Source: Blautia sp.
GTDB lineage: Bacteria; Bacillota; Clostridia; Lachnospirales; Lachnospiraceae
Direction: 5' to 3'
NCBI GenBank assembly: GCA_026169535.1
Contig: JAPFCU010000045.1
Span: 1-64,000, forward strand
Length of the DNA stretch: 64,000 nucleotides
The notes beneath the pieces are model-generated. The model saw only the letters and a list, made by a program, of their open reading frames with translations, was not told the origin of the DNA and searched no databases. Position numbers and translations under genes: made by a program. Below, in pieces: positions 34,980-42,785 of the stretch. How positions within the stretch are numbered: the stretch's first letter is position 1; every line of letters begins with the position of its first letter.

Positions 34980-35966
34980 TTAAAGAAGATGTTTTCTGAG
35001 CTCCGCTCCATCCAGAGCACTTAAATATGCCGGAGCCACATCAAATACTGTCTTGCATCCCTTCTGACCTTCTTTATACATACGGTATGCCGCTCTTGCA
35101 TAGGCAACAATCACAGACGATGTAAATTCCGGATTGGAATCCAGCTTCAGGCTGTATTCAATCACATGTTTATTCTCATCATTCCAGCCGGTACTGCCTG
35201 TACGGATCACAAAACCTCCATGAGGGATACCACTGTGATCACGCTTCAGCTCTTCCTCTGTGATAAAATGTACTGTAGTATCATAATCTGCAAAATAATT
35301 CGGCATGGTCTTGATCTCATTTTCGATACGAGCCAGATCTGCGCCCTCTTCTGCCACCACAAAGCATTCTCTTGTATGCTTTTCTCTTGTAGTAAGTTCT
35401 GGATTCTCCCCATTTCTCACTGCCTCAAGAGCAGCTTCTACAGGAATTGTATACTGTTTTCCATCTTTTACGCCTTCTATTCTGCGGATAGCATCAGAAT
35501 GCCCCTGGCTTACACCTTTGCCCCAGAAAGTATAATCCTTTCCATTTGTAAGGATAGCGTTTGCATACATACGGTTCAATGAGAACATTCCCGGATCCCA
35601 GCCTACAGAAATAATACCTACATGACCGCTCTCCTTAGCTGTTTTATCCACATTTGCAAAATGTTCCGGAATTTTTGCATGAGTGTCAAAGCTGTCTACC
35701 ACATTAAACCACTGGGCAAATTTCGGCGTCTGTACCGGAAGGTCTGTAGCGCTTCCGCCGCAGATGATCAGGACGTCGATCTCATCCTTCATACTTTCTG
35801 CTTCGTCTACATGACATACCTTTGCTGTTTCCGTAAGGATTTTTACAGTGTCAGGATCACGGCGTGTAAAAACTGTTGTAAGTTCAAGATCCGGATTGTG
35901 TTTCACAGCGCATTCTACGCCTCGTCCAAGATTACCGTATCCCATGATTCCAATTCGAATACTCAT
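34980..35966 (-). CDS. ddh: meso-Diaminopimelate D-dehydrogenase
   Basis: The 328-residue NADPH enzyme makes meso-diaminopimelate in one step from tetrahydrodipicolinate and ammonia. The Rossmann start is IRIGIMGYGNLGRGVE. Family segments follow: ICGGSATDLPVQTPKFAQWFNVVDSFDTH, GIISVGWDPGMFSLNR, FWGKGVSQGHSDAIRRI and HGGFVIRTGSTGWNDENKH. It supplies lysine and cell-wall cross-links, fitting the wall-remodelling genes nearby. GAGGAGG precedes the ATG. Confidence 0.97.
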   Translation of the reverse strand: MSIRIGIMGYGNLGRGVECAVKHNPDLELTTVFTRRDPDTVKILTETAKVCHVDEAESMKDEIDVLIICGGSATDLPVQTPKFAQWFNVVDSFDTHAKIPEHFANVDKTAKESGHVGIISVGWDPGMFSLNRMYANAILTNGKDYTFWGKGVSQGHSDAIRRIEGVKDGKQYTIPVEAALEAVRNGENPELTTREKHTRECFVVAEEGADLARIENEIKTMPNYFADYDTTVHFITEEELKRDHSGIPHGGFVIRTGSTGWNDENKHVIEYSLKLDSNPEFTSSVIVAYARAAYRMYKEGQKGCKTVFDVAPAYLSALDGAELRKHLL

Positions 35967-35997
35967 AATAATTTCCTCCTCATTTCACTTTGTTTTT

Positions 35998-36026
35998 ATA
36001 TTAATCTTCTGAAGAGCAAATGTCAA
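35998..36026 (-). promoter_or_regulatory. Promoter of ddh
   Basis: On the minus strand, TTGACA (36026-36021) and TAATAT (36003-35998) are 17 bp apart, close to consensus. Confidence 0.85.
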
Positions 36027-36047
36027 TTTTTTTCTTTAGAAACATAA

Positions 36048-36063
36048 CTGCTGTCAACAGCAG
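36048..36063 (-). terminator. Short hairpin overlapping the stop codon of the J-domain gene
   Basis: CTGCTGTTGACAGCAG is a near-perfect palindrome that contains the TGA stop. TTATGTTTCT follows, so weak termination is possible. Confidence 0.45.
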
Positions 36064-36701
36064 ATCACACCGCTTCCCGGACAACAGCAGCTGCATGCCA
36101 TATTTGCGATCAGACACTTCATGCACAAGTCATTTCCGCCAACCGGCATTCCGCCAAAAGGATTCTGCTGCTCCTGGTACCAGCTCCCGCCGCCTTCCAT
36201 ACGCTGCAGCATCATACGGTACTGCATATTATCCGGCTCCATACGAACTGCTTCCCGAATATGATTCAATGCATTCACATTATTTCCAAGTCCCATATTA
36301 GTCACAGCAGAAAGATAATACCACTGAGCATTTCTCTCTTTCAGAGACGACAGCACATTCATGGCTTCCTGATAATGGCCGCTCTGAACATAATTAGCTG
36401 CAGCCTGTCTCCGGATTGCTTCCTCATCCTGATATCCGGTATTTGTCTGTCCGCCAAAACCTCCAAATCCACCATAATTATTACCACCGTAAGCCCCGCC
36501 TGAAGAGCCATACTCTCTCTCTTTCATAATCTGATCATAGGCCTGTTGAATTTCTTTGAATTTTTCTTCTGCCTGGTCTTTATTTGGATTATTGATATTG
36601 GCATCCGGATGGTATTTTCGACTAAGCCGCCTGTATGCCTTTTTTATTTCTTCATCTGATGCATCTCTTGACACACCCAGAACACTGTATGGATCAAACA
36701 T
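36054..36701 (-). CDS. J-domain protein with TPR-like region and cysteine-rich tail
   Basis: The 215-residue protein begins with a J domain (about 1-65): [24 protein letters not shown], then KYHPDA with the HPD motif that stimulates DnaK. A Gly/Tyr/Asn-rich linker (about 70-90) leads to a helical TPR-like region with [12 protein letters not shown] and [16 protein letters not shown]. The last 24 residues hold eight cysteines (CMKC, then CSCCC, then CC), a possible metal or Fe-S site. The ATG at 36701 follows AGGAGAAG and lies inside the end of the upstream gene, so the two are coupled. Confidence 0.87.
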   Translation of the reverse strand: MFDPYSVLGVSRDASDEEIKKAYRRLSRKYHPDANINNPNKDQAEEKFKEIQQAYDQIMKEREYGSSGGAYGGNNYGGFGGFGGQTNTGYQDEEAIRRQAAANYVQSGHYQEAMNVLSSLKERNAQWYYLSAVTNMGLGNNVNALNHIREAVRMEPDNMQYRMMLQRMEGGGSWYQEQQNPFGGMPVGGNDLCMKCLIANMACSCCCPGSGVICC

Positions 36702-37539
36702 GTTTCTTCTCCTGTTTCTCCTTCCTTTTCTCCGATACCGTTTCAAACCGGCACCACACACCGGAGTATAAAATATTCCGAAGAATATCTGCATATTTTA
36801 TAATAGGAAGTTTCTCAAATTCTCTGCAGGCTTCCGCCATCATCATGATCAGTATCTGACGTACCTTTTCTTCGAACCCTTCTATTATATAATCCTGTGC
36901 AAATGGATTGTAATTTCCTTTTTCCATATCTTCTTCCACATCATCAAAAGCATCCATCAGATATATAAATTTCCCCAGGTAAAAGCCCATACGTCTCAAT
37001 GTAGGCTCCCACTGATCCTCTTTATACACCAGGATTTCCTCCATGATCTTTCCAAAGCATCCGGATATTCTGTCTATATCTGTTTCGCCGGCTTTTTCCA
37101 TGGCAGAAATCTCATTCAGATGCCGTATGATCACAGAAGTCTTATTTTTCCACAAGGCTTCTGCCTTTTTATCTTTACGTTCAAGTAAACGACTATAAGC
37201 CAGACGTGAAAGTTTTTTTTCATCTTTCCAGTCATCTACACATTTATAATATGCCAGGAATACATTCATATCTGCCGCATATTCTGTGAACTCATTTTTT
37301 CGCACAGGCTGCCTGCGTACCGGATGGACAATGCAGCGGCTGGTACCTTTTTTTGTAGGAGGTTCATAAAGACCACTTAAAAGGAGAGTTACAAAAGTCA
37401 GATCATAAGTAAGCGTGATCTGACCGGAAATACCGTACCGGTCACGAAGTTCCCGACACAGTCCACAGTAGAAAAATCTGTAAAGATCATAATCTTTTAT
37501 TTTCATTTCAGGTCTGTTCATTACCACATAACCAAACAT
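36694..37539 (-). CDS. DUF5685-family protein with two aspartate-rich motifs
   Basis: The 281-residue protein matches what I recall of DUF5685: [20 protein letters not shown], then [13 protein letters not shown] (a CxxC at 25-28) and [16 protein letters not shown]. It is largely helical. Two acidic motifs, DDWKD (102-106) and DAFDDVEED (196-204) before GNYNPF, are spaced about 95 residues apart, as in isoprenoid synthases. That likeness is only an inference from pattern. It overlaps the J-domain gene by eight bases. No function is established. GCAGGAGA precedes the ATG. Confidence 0.8.
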   Translation of the reverse strand: MFGYVVMNRPEMKIKDYDLYRFFYCGLCRELRDRYGISGQITLTYDLTFVTLLLSGLYEPPTKKGTSRCIVHPVRRQPVRKNEFTEYAADMNVFLAYYKCVDDWKDEKKLSRLAYSRLLERKDKKAEALWKNKTSVIIRHLNEISAMEKAGETDIDRISGCFGKIMEEILVYKEDQWEPTLRRMGFYLGKFIYLMDAFDDVEEDMEKGNYNPFAQDYIIEGFEEKVRQILIMMMAEACREFEKLPIIKYADILRNILYSGVWCRFETVSEKRKEKQEKKHV

Positions 37540-37566
37540 AAAATCTCCTGCCTGTTTCTGTTATAT

Positions 37567-37980
37567 TCAGATCTTTTTGATGAATTTAGTATGACACTTC
37601 GGACAATCAATCTCTACTTTCTTACCACTTCCTCTTGGAATACGGATCTTCTGTCCACATCCCGGGCAGGTATAAATATGATGTGTTTTTCTCTGCTGCA
37701 TCATACTTTTTTCTCTGTTAAAACTCTGTCTCAGTTTTGAAGTCATAGAAAGATATTTCTGATTTTCCGCATAGCGTTTGGAAACATTCCTGGAAAGTAT
37801 CCGAAAATAAGTATAGATGATTGCTGCCAGTCCTAAAGTGTTTAATAAAGCTCCTGCCGTACTCCCTTTTTGGAAAAAAACAGAAACAACAATACATACC
37901 AGCGCTACTCCCATAGTAAAACGTGCAAATCCGTCTACACCATAGCGCCCCTGCATAAACTTCATAAACTTTTCTTTCAT
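37567..37980 (-). CDS. Small membrane protein with C-terminal zinc ribbon
   Basis: The 137-residue protein has two membrane helices (about 19-37 and 43-60). A basic linker follows (SKLRQSFNREKSMMQQRK). The C-terminal zinc ribbon is CPGC near residue 110 and CPKC near 127. Such proteins are common in Lachnospiraceae and uncharacterised. It sits between the methyltransferase and the DUF5685 gene with gaps of 33 and 27 bases, so it is probably part of the same operon. AGAGGTG precedes the ATG. Confidence 0.78.
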   Translation of the reverse strand: MKEKFMKFMQGRYGVDGFARFTMGVALVCIVVSVFFQKGSTAGALLNTLGLAAIIYTYFRILSRNVSKRYAENQKYLSMTSKLRQSFNREKSMMQQRKTHHIYTCPGCGQKIRIPRGSGKKVEIDCPKCHTKFIKKI

Positions 37981-38013
37981 GAAAAAACACCTCTTCTGTT
38001 ATACTTAAACTCT

Positions 38014-39216
38014 CTACTTGTCACTGCATACCTGGAATATGTAAAATTTCAAATAATAAGATTCGTCAGAAGACCATAAAATCGGATGATCCGGTGACTG
38101 GGTTCTGTATTCCACCTGTCTCAGGCGTTTATGTGCACTCCGCGCTGCCTGACCGATTGTTTTTGTAAACAGCTCGTATGTCATAAAATGAGAACAGGAA
38201 CAGGTGGCAAGGAAACCACCATCTTTCACCAGTCTCATGGCACGAAGATTGATCTCACGATACCCTTTGACTGCATTTTTCACCGAATTTCTGGATTTTG
38301 TAAATGCAGGCGGATCAAGAATCACCACATCATATTTTTCTCCTCTTTCTTCCAGCTCAGGAAGCAGTTCAAAGACATCCTCACAAATAAATTTCACTCT
38401 GTCGTCCAGCCCGTTCAGCTTTGCATTGGCAGCTGCCTGATCAACAGCCAGCTGTGAAGCATCCACACCTGTAACTTCACTGGCTCCTGCAATCCCCGCA
38501 TTCAGAGCAAAAGAGCCTGTATGCGTAAAGCAGTCCAGAACTCTTGCATTCTTACATAATTTCTGAATAGCAAGACGATTGTATTTCTGGTCAAGGAAAA
38601 ATCCTGTTTTTTGTCCGTCACGAACGTCCACCTGATACTTGACTCCGTTTTCTTCAATTTCCACCAAAGTCGAAAATTCTTCACCAATGAAACCTTTATA
38701 CAGTTCCATTCCCTCCTGGCGACGTACCTTTGCATCGCTTCTTTCATAAACTCCACGAATCTTTATTCCATCTTCTGCAAGAATATTTCTCAGCAATTCC
38801 AGAATTTGAAGTTTAAACCGGTCAATTCCCAGTGCAAGGGACTGTACGACCAGAACATCAGCAAACTTATCCACTACCAGACCCGGAAGAAAGTCTGCTT
38901 CTCCGAAAATCAAACGGCAACTGCTGATGTCTGTTACTTTTTTACGGTATTCCCATGCATCTCTTACTCTCATTTCAAGAAACTTTTCATCAATTTTCTG
39001 ATTTTCATCTCTTGTTAAAAGTCTCACCGTGATTTTGGAATTTGTATTGATAAACCCCTTTCCCATAGGATATCCATCAAAATCCCTCACCAGTACCACA
39101 TCACCATTCAAAAAGCTGCCCATTACAGAGGCGATCTCATTATCAAATACCCACATACCGCCTGATTTCAGAAGCCGTCCTTCTCCTTTTTTCAGCGTTA
39201 CCACAGCCAAACTCAT
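38014..39216 (-). CDS. rlmI: RlmI-type 23S rRNA (cytosine-5-)-methyltransferase
   Basis: The 400-residue protein has an N-terminal PUA-like domain (LKKGEGRLLKSGGMWVFDNEI) followed by a SAM-dependent methyltransferase domain. Motifs include GQKTGFFLDQKYNR, VLDCFTHTGSFALNAG (SAM binding), VILDPPAFTKSR, and TCSCSHF, which contains the likely catalytic Cys. It modifies a cytosine in 23S rRNA in the E. coli case; the exact target here is not known. AGGGAG precedes the ATG. It appears to lead a four-gene operon. Confidence 0.88.
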   Translation of the reverse strand: MSLAVVTLKKGEGRLLKSGGMWVFDNEIASVMGSFLNGDVVLVRDFDGYPMGKGFINTNSKITVRLLTRDENQKIDEKFLEMRVRDAWEYRKKVTDISSCRLIFGEADFLPGLVVDKFADVLVVQSLALGIDRFKLQILELLRNILAEDGIKIRGVYERSDAKVRRQEGMELYKGFIGEEFSTLVEIEENGVKYQVDVRDGQKTGFFLDQKYNRLAIQKLCKNARVLDCFTHTGSFALNAGIAGASEVTGVDASQLAVDQAAANAKLNGLDDRVKFICEDVFELLPELEERGEKYDVVILDPPAFTKSRNSVKNAVKGYREINLRAMRLVKDGGFLATCSCSHFMTYELFTKTIGQAARSAHKRLRQVEYRTQSPDHPILWSSDESYYLKFYIFQVCSDK

Positions 39217-39415
39217 GTGTTTTTCTCCCTTCGGAAATATGATTCCATTGTATTTGTCAGTATTTCATCTATTGTAGCACAGCCCAAATGTTTTTTCCAG
39301 TATTTCCATCAAGACACAAAATTATCACCATTCACTCCGCTCACAGCAACGAGCCAAAATTCATTTCAGATTGCCTGCGGCAATGGAAGCAGATAATTCT
39401 TCTATCTACAGCAAA

Positions 39416-39437
39416 AGGGCGGCTGATCAGCCGCCCT
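39416..39437 (-). terminator. Terminator after the DUF1002 gene
   Basis: A 9-bp palindrome stem (AGGGCGGCT / AGCCGCCCT) with loop GATC is followed by TTT on the transcript strand, 15 bases past the stop codon. Confidence 0.85.
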
Positions 39438-39451
39438 AAACATTTTCATAA

Positions 39452-41011
39452 TCAATATACTGCTTCCTCATAAGGAATATCTTCCATAGAGTCCTCCGGC
39501 AATGCCTCTTCTGTCCCTTCTTCTGAAGCATCTGTCGTATCTGTATTTTCTCCATAAAGAGTCTCAAAGAATTTCATAGTATCTTCGTAAAGAGCCTGTC
39601 TTGTTTCCGGAGTTTCATTGATCAGGATATCGTCTGCTTCCGGTTCTGTCTCAATACTGAAAATGATCTTCATTTCTGCATTGACCATATTCAGTTCTCC
39701 TGATACATACAGATCTGTTTCCATCGGAAGATAGCTCATTCCGTCATCTTTCAGAACATTAATATAAGCTTCAAGAACTTTCTGTGACAGCTTCGCACCT
39801 GTTTCTGGATTGATGGTCACAGCTGCAAAAGCTTCCGGTCCCATCACATTCTGAAGAGAAACCGTATCTCCTTCATATTCTCCCTTGCAGAAAGCTTCTG
39901 CCTTTTCAAAGAACACTCTTCCCTCTTCGTCGAGTTCATCTGTACTAAGAGGATCTTCCTCTGTACCTTCTGTCGGATCCACAACTCCATCATCCTGAGC
40001 TGTACCGTCCAGAACCGCTTCGTCTTCTGTTGCCTCAGGGATGCCTGTTCCCTCATCCACATAGTCCTCTCCATTCTGGTCACCCATGGTTTCTTCCTGA
40101 AGGGACGGATCTTCTGTAGAACTCTCGACAATGTCCTCACCAAGAGCATCTGTATCTACATTGGCTGTAATATCTTCTCCATCGGAACTGTCTTCATCTA
40201 CATAATCCTGCTCACTCTGCGCTTCGCCGCTCTGACTGTTATTAAGATTCTGCTGAATGCTTTCCAGTGTTTCCTGCATCTGCGCGATATCGTAATTCTG
40301 CTGCGCAATCTCCTGCAGAAGGGAAACGATCGTATTCATCTCATCCTCGCTGAGACTTACATTGTTCTCAACTGCAATATTGTTTACGATATTATAAATT
40401 TCATCTGCATTCTGAACATTGTTTCCAATGATCTGAAGCTTTGCCTCATTAAGGATGTTCGTAGCATTGTCCTGACCTACCTGCTGAGAAAGATTTCCTG
40501 TTACAACAACCTCCTGTGTTGCAAGATCTTTCTTTGTACTGTCCAAAGTCTGTCCGCTGGCACTTTCATATGCCATGATCACACCTGTCAAAGCACCTGT
40601 GCCGGATACCTCATAAGGGCAGGCTGCAACTGCCTCACAGTTGGTAACTCCTGCTGTAGAAAGTGCATTAGCGATCATATTTCCTGTCACATAGTTCAGA
40701 TTCGCTGTACGTACTTTAATACCGCCGGACTGAGTCGGCTTTACATAAGCACAGCTTAAGGTCCTTGTTCCGATCTGCTCCAGAGGGATATAAGAACCAA
40801 GCTGTTCTCTTTCATCTTCATTTGTAATAGTAAGGATCTGGACCTGGTTTGCATCCGCCTTGAAATAACGCATCATTGTATTCTTCTGCTCCTGAGTAAG
40901 GTCTGCTCCAAGAGTCACTACCTTAGAAGCATCCGCCATAACCGGTACTGCGCTTCCTGCTGTAAGACACATACTGCAGATCAGAGCTGTGATCATACTT
41001 CTTTTTCTCAT
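39452..41011 (-). CDS. Secreted DUF1002-domain protein with an acidic central insert
   Basis: The 519-residue protein has a signal peptide (1-27, ending VMA) and an N-terminal DUF1002-like region: VVTLGADLTQEQKNTMMRYF, IGTRTLSCAYVKPTQSGGI and ACPYEVSGTGALTGVIMAYE. The middle (about 260-365) is a low-complexity stretch very rich in Asp, Glu, Ser and Thr. A second folded region follows, and the tail is acidic again. The function is unknown. The ATG at 41011 follows GGAGGAC. It has its own promoter and terminator. Confidence 0.85.
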   Translation of the reverse strand: MRKRSMITALICSMCLTAGSAVPVMADASKVVTLGADLTQEQKNTMMRYFKADANQVQILTITNEDEREQLGSYIPLEQIGTRTLSCAYVKPTQSGGIKVRTANLNYVTGNMIANALSTAGVTNCEAVAACPYEVSGTGALTGVIMAYESASGQTLDSTKKDLATQEVVVTGNLSQQVGQDNATNILNEAKLQIIGNNVQNADEIYNIVNNIAVENNVSLSEDEMNTIVSLLQEIAQQNYDIAQMQETLESIQQNLNNSQSGEAQSEQDYVDEDSSDGEDITANVDTDALGEDIVESSTEDPSLQEETMGDQNGEDYVDEGTGIPEATEDEAVLDGTAQDDGVVDPTEGTEEDPLSTDELDEEGRVFFEKAEAFCKGEYEGDTVSLQNVMGPEAFAAVTINPETGAKLSQKVLEAYINVLKDDGMSYLPMETDLYVSGELNMVNAEMKIIFSIETEPEADDILINETPETRQALYEDTMKFFETLYGENTDTTDASEEGTEEALPEDSMEDIPYEEAVY

Positions 41012-41055
41012 ATTTCTGTCCTCCAATAAAAAACTGTTTCCTTCTGATGAATTAC

Positions 41056-41061
41056 AGTATA
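41056..41061 (-). promoter_or_regulatory. Extended -10 promoter of the DUF1002 gene
   Basis: TATACT on the minus strand is preceded by TGG, an extended -10 element. The matching -35 (TACAAA at 17 bp) is poor. Confidence 0.6.
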
Positions 41062-41110
41062 CCATATTATTCTATATATTTGTATTTCATATTTTACTTA
41101 AAGGTCATAT

Positions 41111-42145
41111 TCAGACTCCAAGAACCTCCAGATACACCTGGATCGTACCTCCGCACACAAGACCTTCCTCTTCTGCTTCTGTTCCTGTCATATCCTCATA
41201 CACCAGGCATCCCTTAGGATTCTCTTCCTTCAGCATATGAAGACAATGGTGCTGGACACGACTTTCCATGCAGCCTCCGCCGATAGTTCCTATGATTTTT
41301 CCGTCAGGAAAAACAATCATTTTTGTTCCAATCTCTCTGGGCGCTGATCCTCTTCGGGACACAATGGTTGCCAGTGCTTTTTTCTGACCGGAGTCTTCTG
41401 CGAGGCACGCCAGGAGTTCTTTTTCATAGCCGCTGGTTTTTTTTACACTGTTTTTTTCCATGATCAGCTCTGCCATAATAGACACTGCGATCTCCTCCGG
41501 TGTCTCTGCATGAATAGAAAGTCCTACAGGTGTATGAATAAGCTCCACTTCCTCCTCTGGTATTCCTTCTTCAATCAGTCTTTTTTTCAAAAGAATCCCT
41601 CTTTTTCTGCTTGCCATCATTCCTGCATAAGCCCGTTCTTTCCGAAGTATGGAAGTAAGACAGATATCGTCATATCTATGTCCTCTGGTAACCACCAGAA
41701 AATATGTATCGCTGCTTCCTGAAATTTTTTCAAGTCCTGAAGCAAAGTCATCACAGATCACTATATCTGCACCCGCTTTTCTTGCCTGGTCGGCGAACAG
41801 GGGTCTGTCCTCCAGAACAGTCACCTGGAATCCGATTTTTTTAGCCAGAACGATTACCTGCTGAGCAACATGACCTCCCCCACAAATTACAAGGCGGCTT
41901 GGGTTACGTAAAAGTTCCACAAAAAATTTTCGGGAATCTGTTTCCAATATCCTGCTTTCTCCTGTTTCAGACAGACGCTGAAGTTCTTCCGGTTCAAAGT
42001 TTTCTTCACTGCTTTTTACCAGCAGCTCTCCTTCAGAAAAAAACAGTCTTGTTCCCTCTCCCGGTCCTTGTATCACTGTTGCCAGTATATTTCTCTTTTT
42101 TTCTATACTTTCTTCCAGAATTTTATATACTTCCTGATATTTCAC
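41111..42145 (-). CDS. XdhC/CoxI-family molybdenum-hydroxylase maturation factor, orphan
   Basis: The 344-residue protein joins a Rossmann-type XdhC domain (LVICGGGHVAQQVIVLAKKIGF, about 84-105; HTPVGLSIHAETPEEIAVSI) to a C-terminal XdhC_CoxI segment (SRRGSAPREIGTKMIV, GTIGGGCMESRV, CGGTIQVYLE). In the usual arrangement the XdhC_CoxI part comes first. The first 65 residues may be a degenerate copy. Such factors insert a sulfido-molybdenum cofactor into hydroxylases, but no hydroxylase gene is in the window. The start is GTG at 42145 behind AGAGGG. Confidence 0.87.
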   Translation of the reverse strand: MKYQEVYKILEESIEKKRNILATVIQGPGEGTRLFFSEGELLVKSSEENFEPEELQRLSETGESRILETDSRKFFVELLRNPSRLVICGGGHVAQQVIVLAKKIGFQVTVLEDRPLFADQARKAGADIVICDDFASGLEKISGSSDTYFLVVTRGHRYDDICLTSILRKERAYAGMMASRKRGILLKKRLIEEGIPEEEVELIHTPVGLSIHAETPEEIAVSIMAELIMEKNSVKKTSGYEKELLACLAEDSGQKKALATIVSRRGSAPREIGTKMIVFPDGKIIGTIGGGCMESRVQHHCLHMLKEENPKGCLVYEDMTGTEAEEEGLVCGGTIQVYLEVLGV

Positions 42146-42263
42146 CTTCTGTCCCTCTTTTCGATTATGATAATATCCTTATTATACGATACTTTTCTCA
42201 CAAAATCCACTGTACATTCACGGTTGAAAACAGAACAGGATTACTGTTCACACGACAGTAAAA

Positions 42264-42293
42264 CAGGAGCCGGGTCTTTCGTCCCGGCTCCTG
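42264..42293 (-). terminator. Terminator of the heavy-metal efflux operon
   Basis: An 11-bp stem (CAGGAGCCGGG and its complement) with an 8-base loop is followed by TTTT on the transcript strand, 20 bases past the ArsR gene. Confidence 0.9.
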
Positions 42294-42313
42294 AATACGA
42301 ATCAGTTTTTTCT

Positions 42314-42676
42314 TTATTCCAGAATGTGTTCCCGTCCCTGGGCGATCATGGTACGTACATGATTATCTGCCAGAGAATAAAAAATAGATTTGCCCTCCCG
42401 TCTGTTCTTGACCAGTCTGCTCTGCTTCAAAATACGAAGCTGATGAGAAACCGCTGACTGTGTCATGTTCAAAGCTTTTGCCAGATCACATACACAGACC
42501 TCTGTCTCAAAAAGCACAAACAGAATACGGATCCTGGTTGGGTCTCCAAAAACCTTAAACAGCTCTGCAAGAGAATCTAATTCTGTTTCATCCGGCATTG
42601 TTTCGTCTACGATTTTCAAAAGTTCCTCGTGAGTCTCTACTGTATCACAGCAAAGAATTTCTTTTTCTTCTGTCAT
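42314..42676 (-). CDS. ArsR/SmtB-family metal-sensing repressor, CadC-like
   Basis: The 120-residue winged-helix repressor has VFGDPTRIRILFVLF and the recognition region NMTQSAVSHQLRILKQSRLV. Two metal sites can be read. The alpha3N type uses Cys9, Cys10, Cys61 and Cys63 (ETEVCVCDL), as in CadC sensors of Cd/Pb. The alpha5 type has Asp104-x-His106 and His117 with Glu120, as in SmtB/CzrA sensors of Zn. It follows the pump gene and probably represses its own operon through the palindrome near 45000. The start at 42676 is chosen from homology of the N-terminus. Confidence 0.92.
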   Translation of the reverse strand: MTEEKEILCCDTVETHEELLKIVDETMPDETELDSLAELFKVFGDPTRIRILFVLFETEVCVCDLAKALNMTQSAVSHQLRILKQSRLVKNRREGKSIFYSLADNHVRTMIAQGREHILE

Positions 42677-42785
42677 CCGGTTTATCCCGCCTTTCCGTTC
42701 TATCATAGCACATACCGGGGAGCTTTGCACATAAATATTACAACATCTGAAATACTTCTATACATTCACCTGGTTTGCAGCAGCA

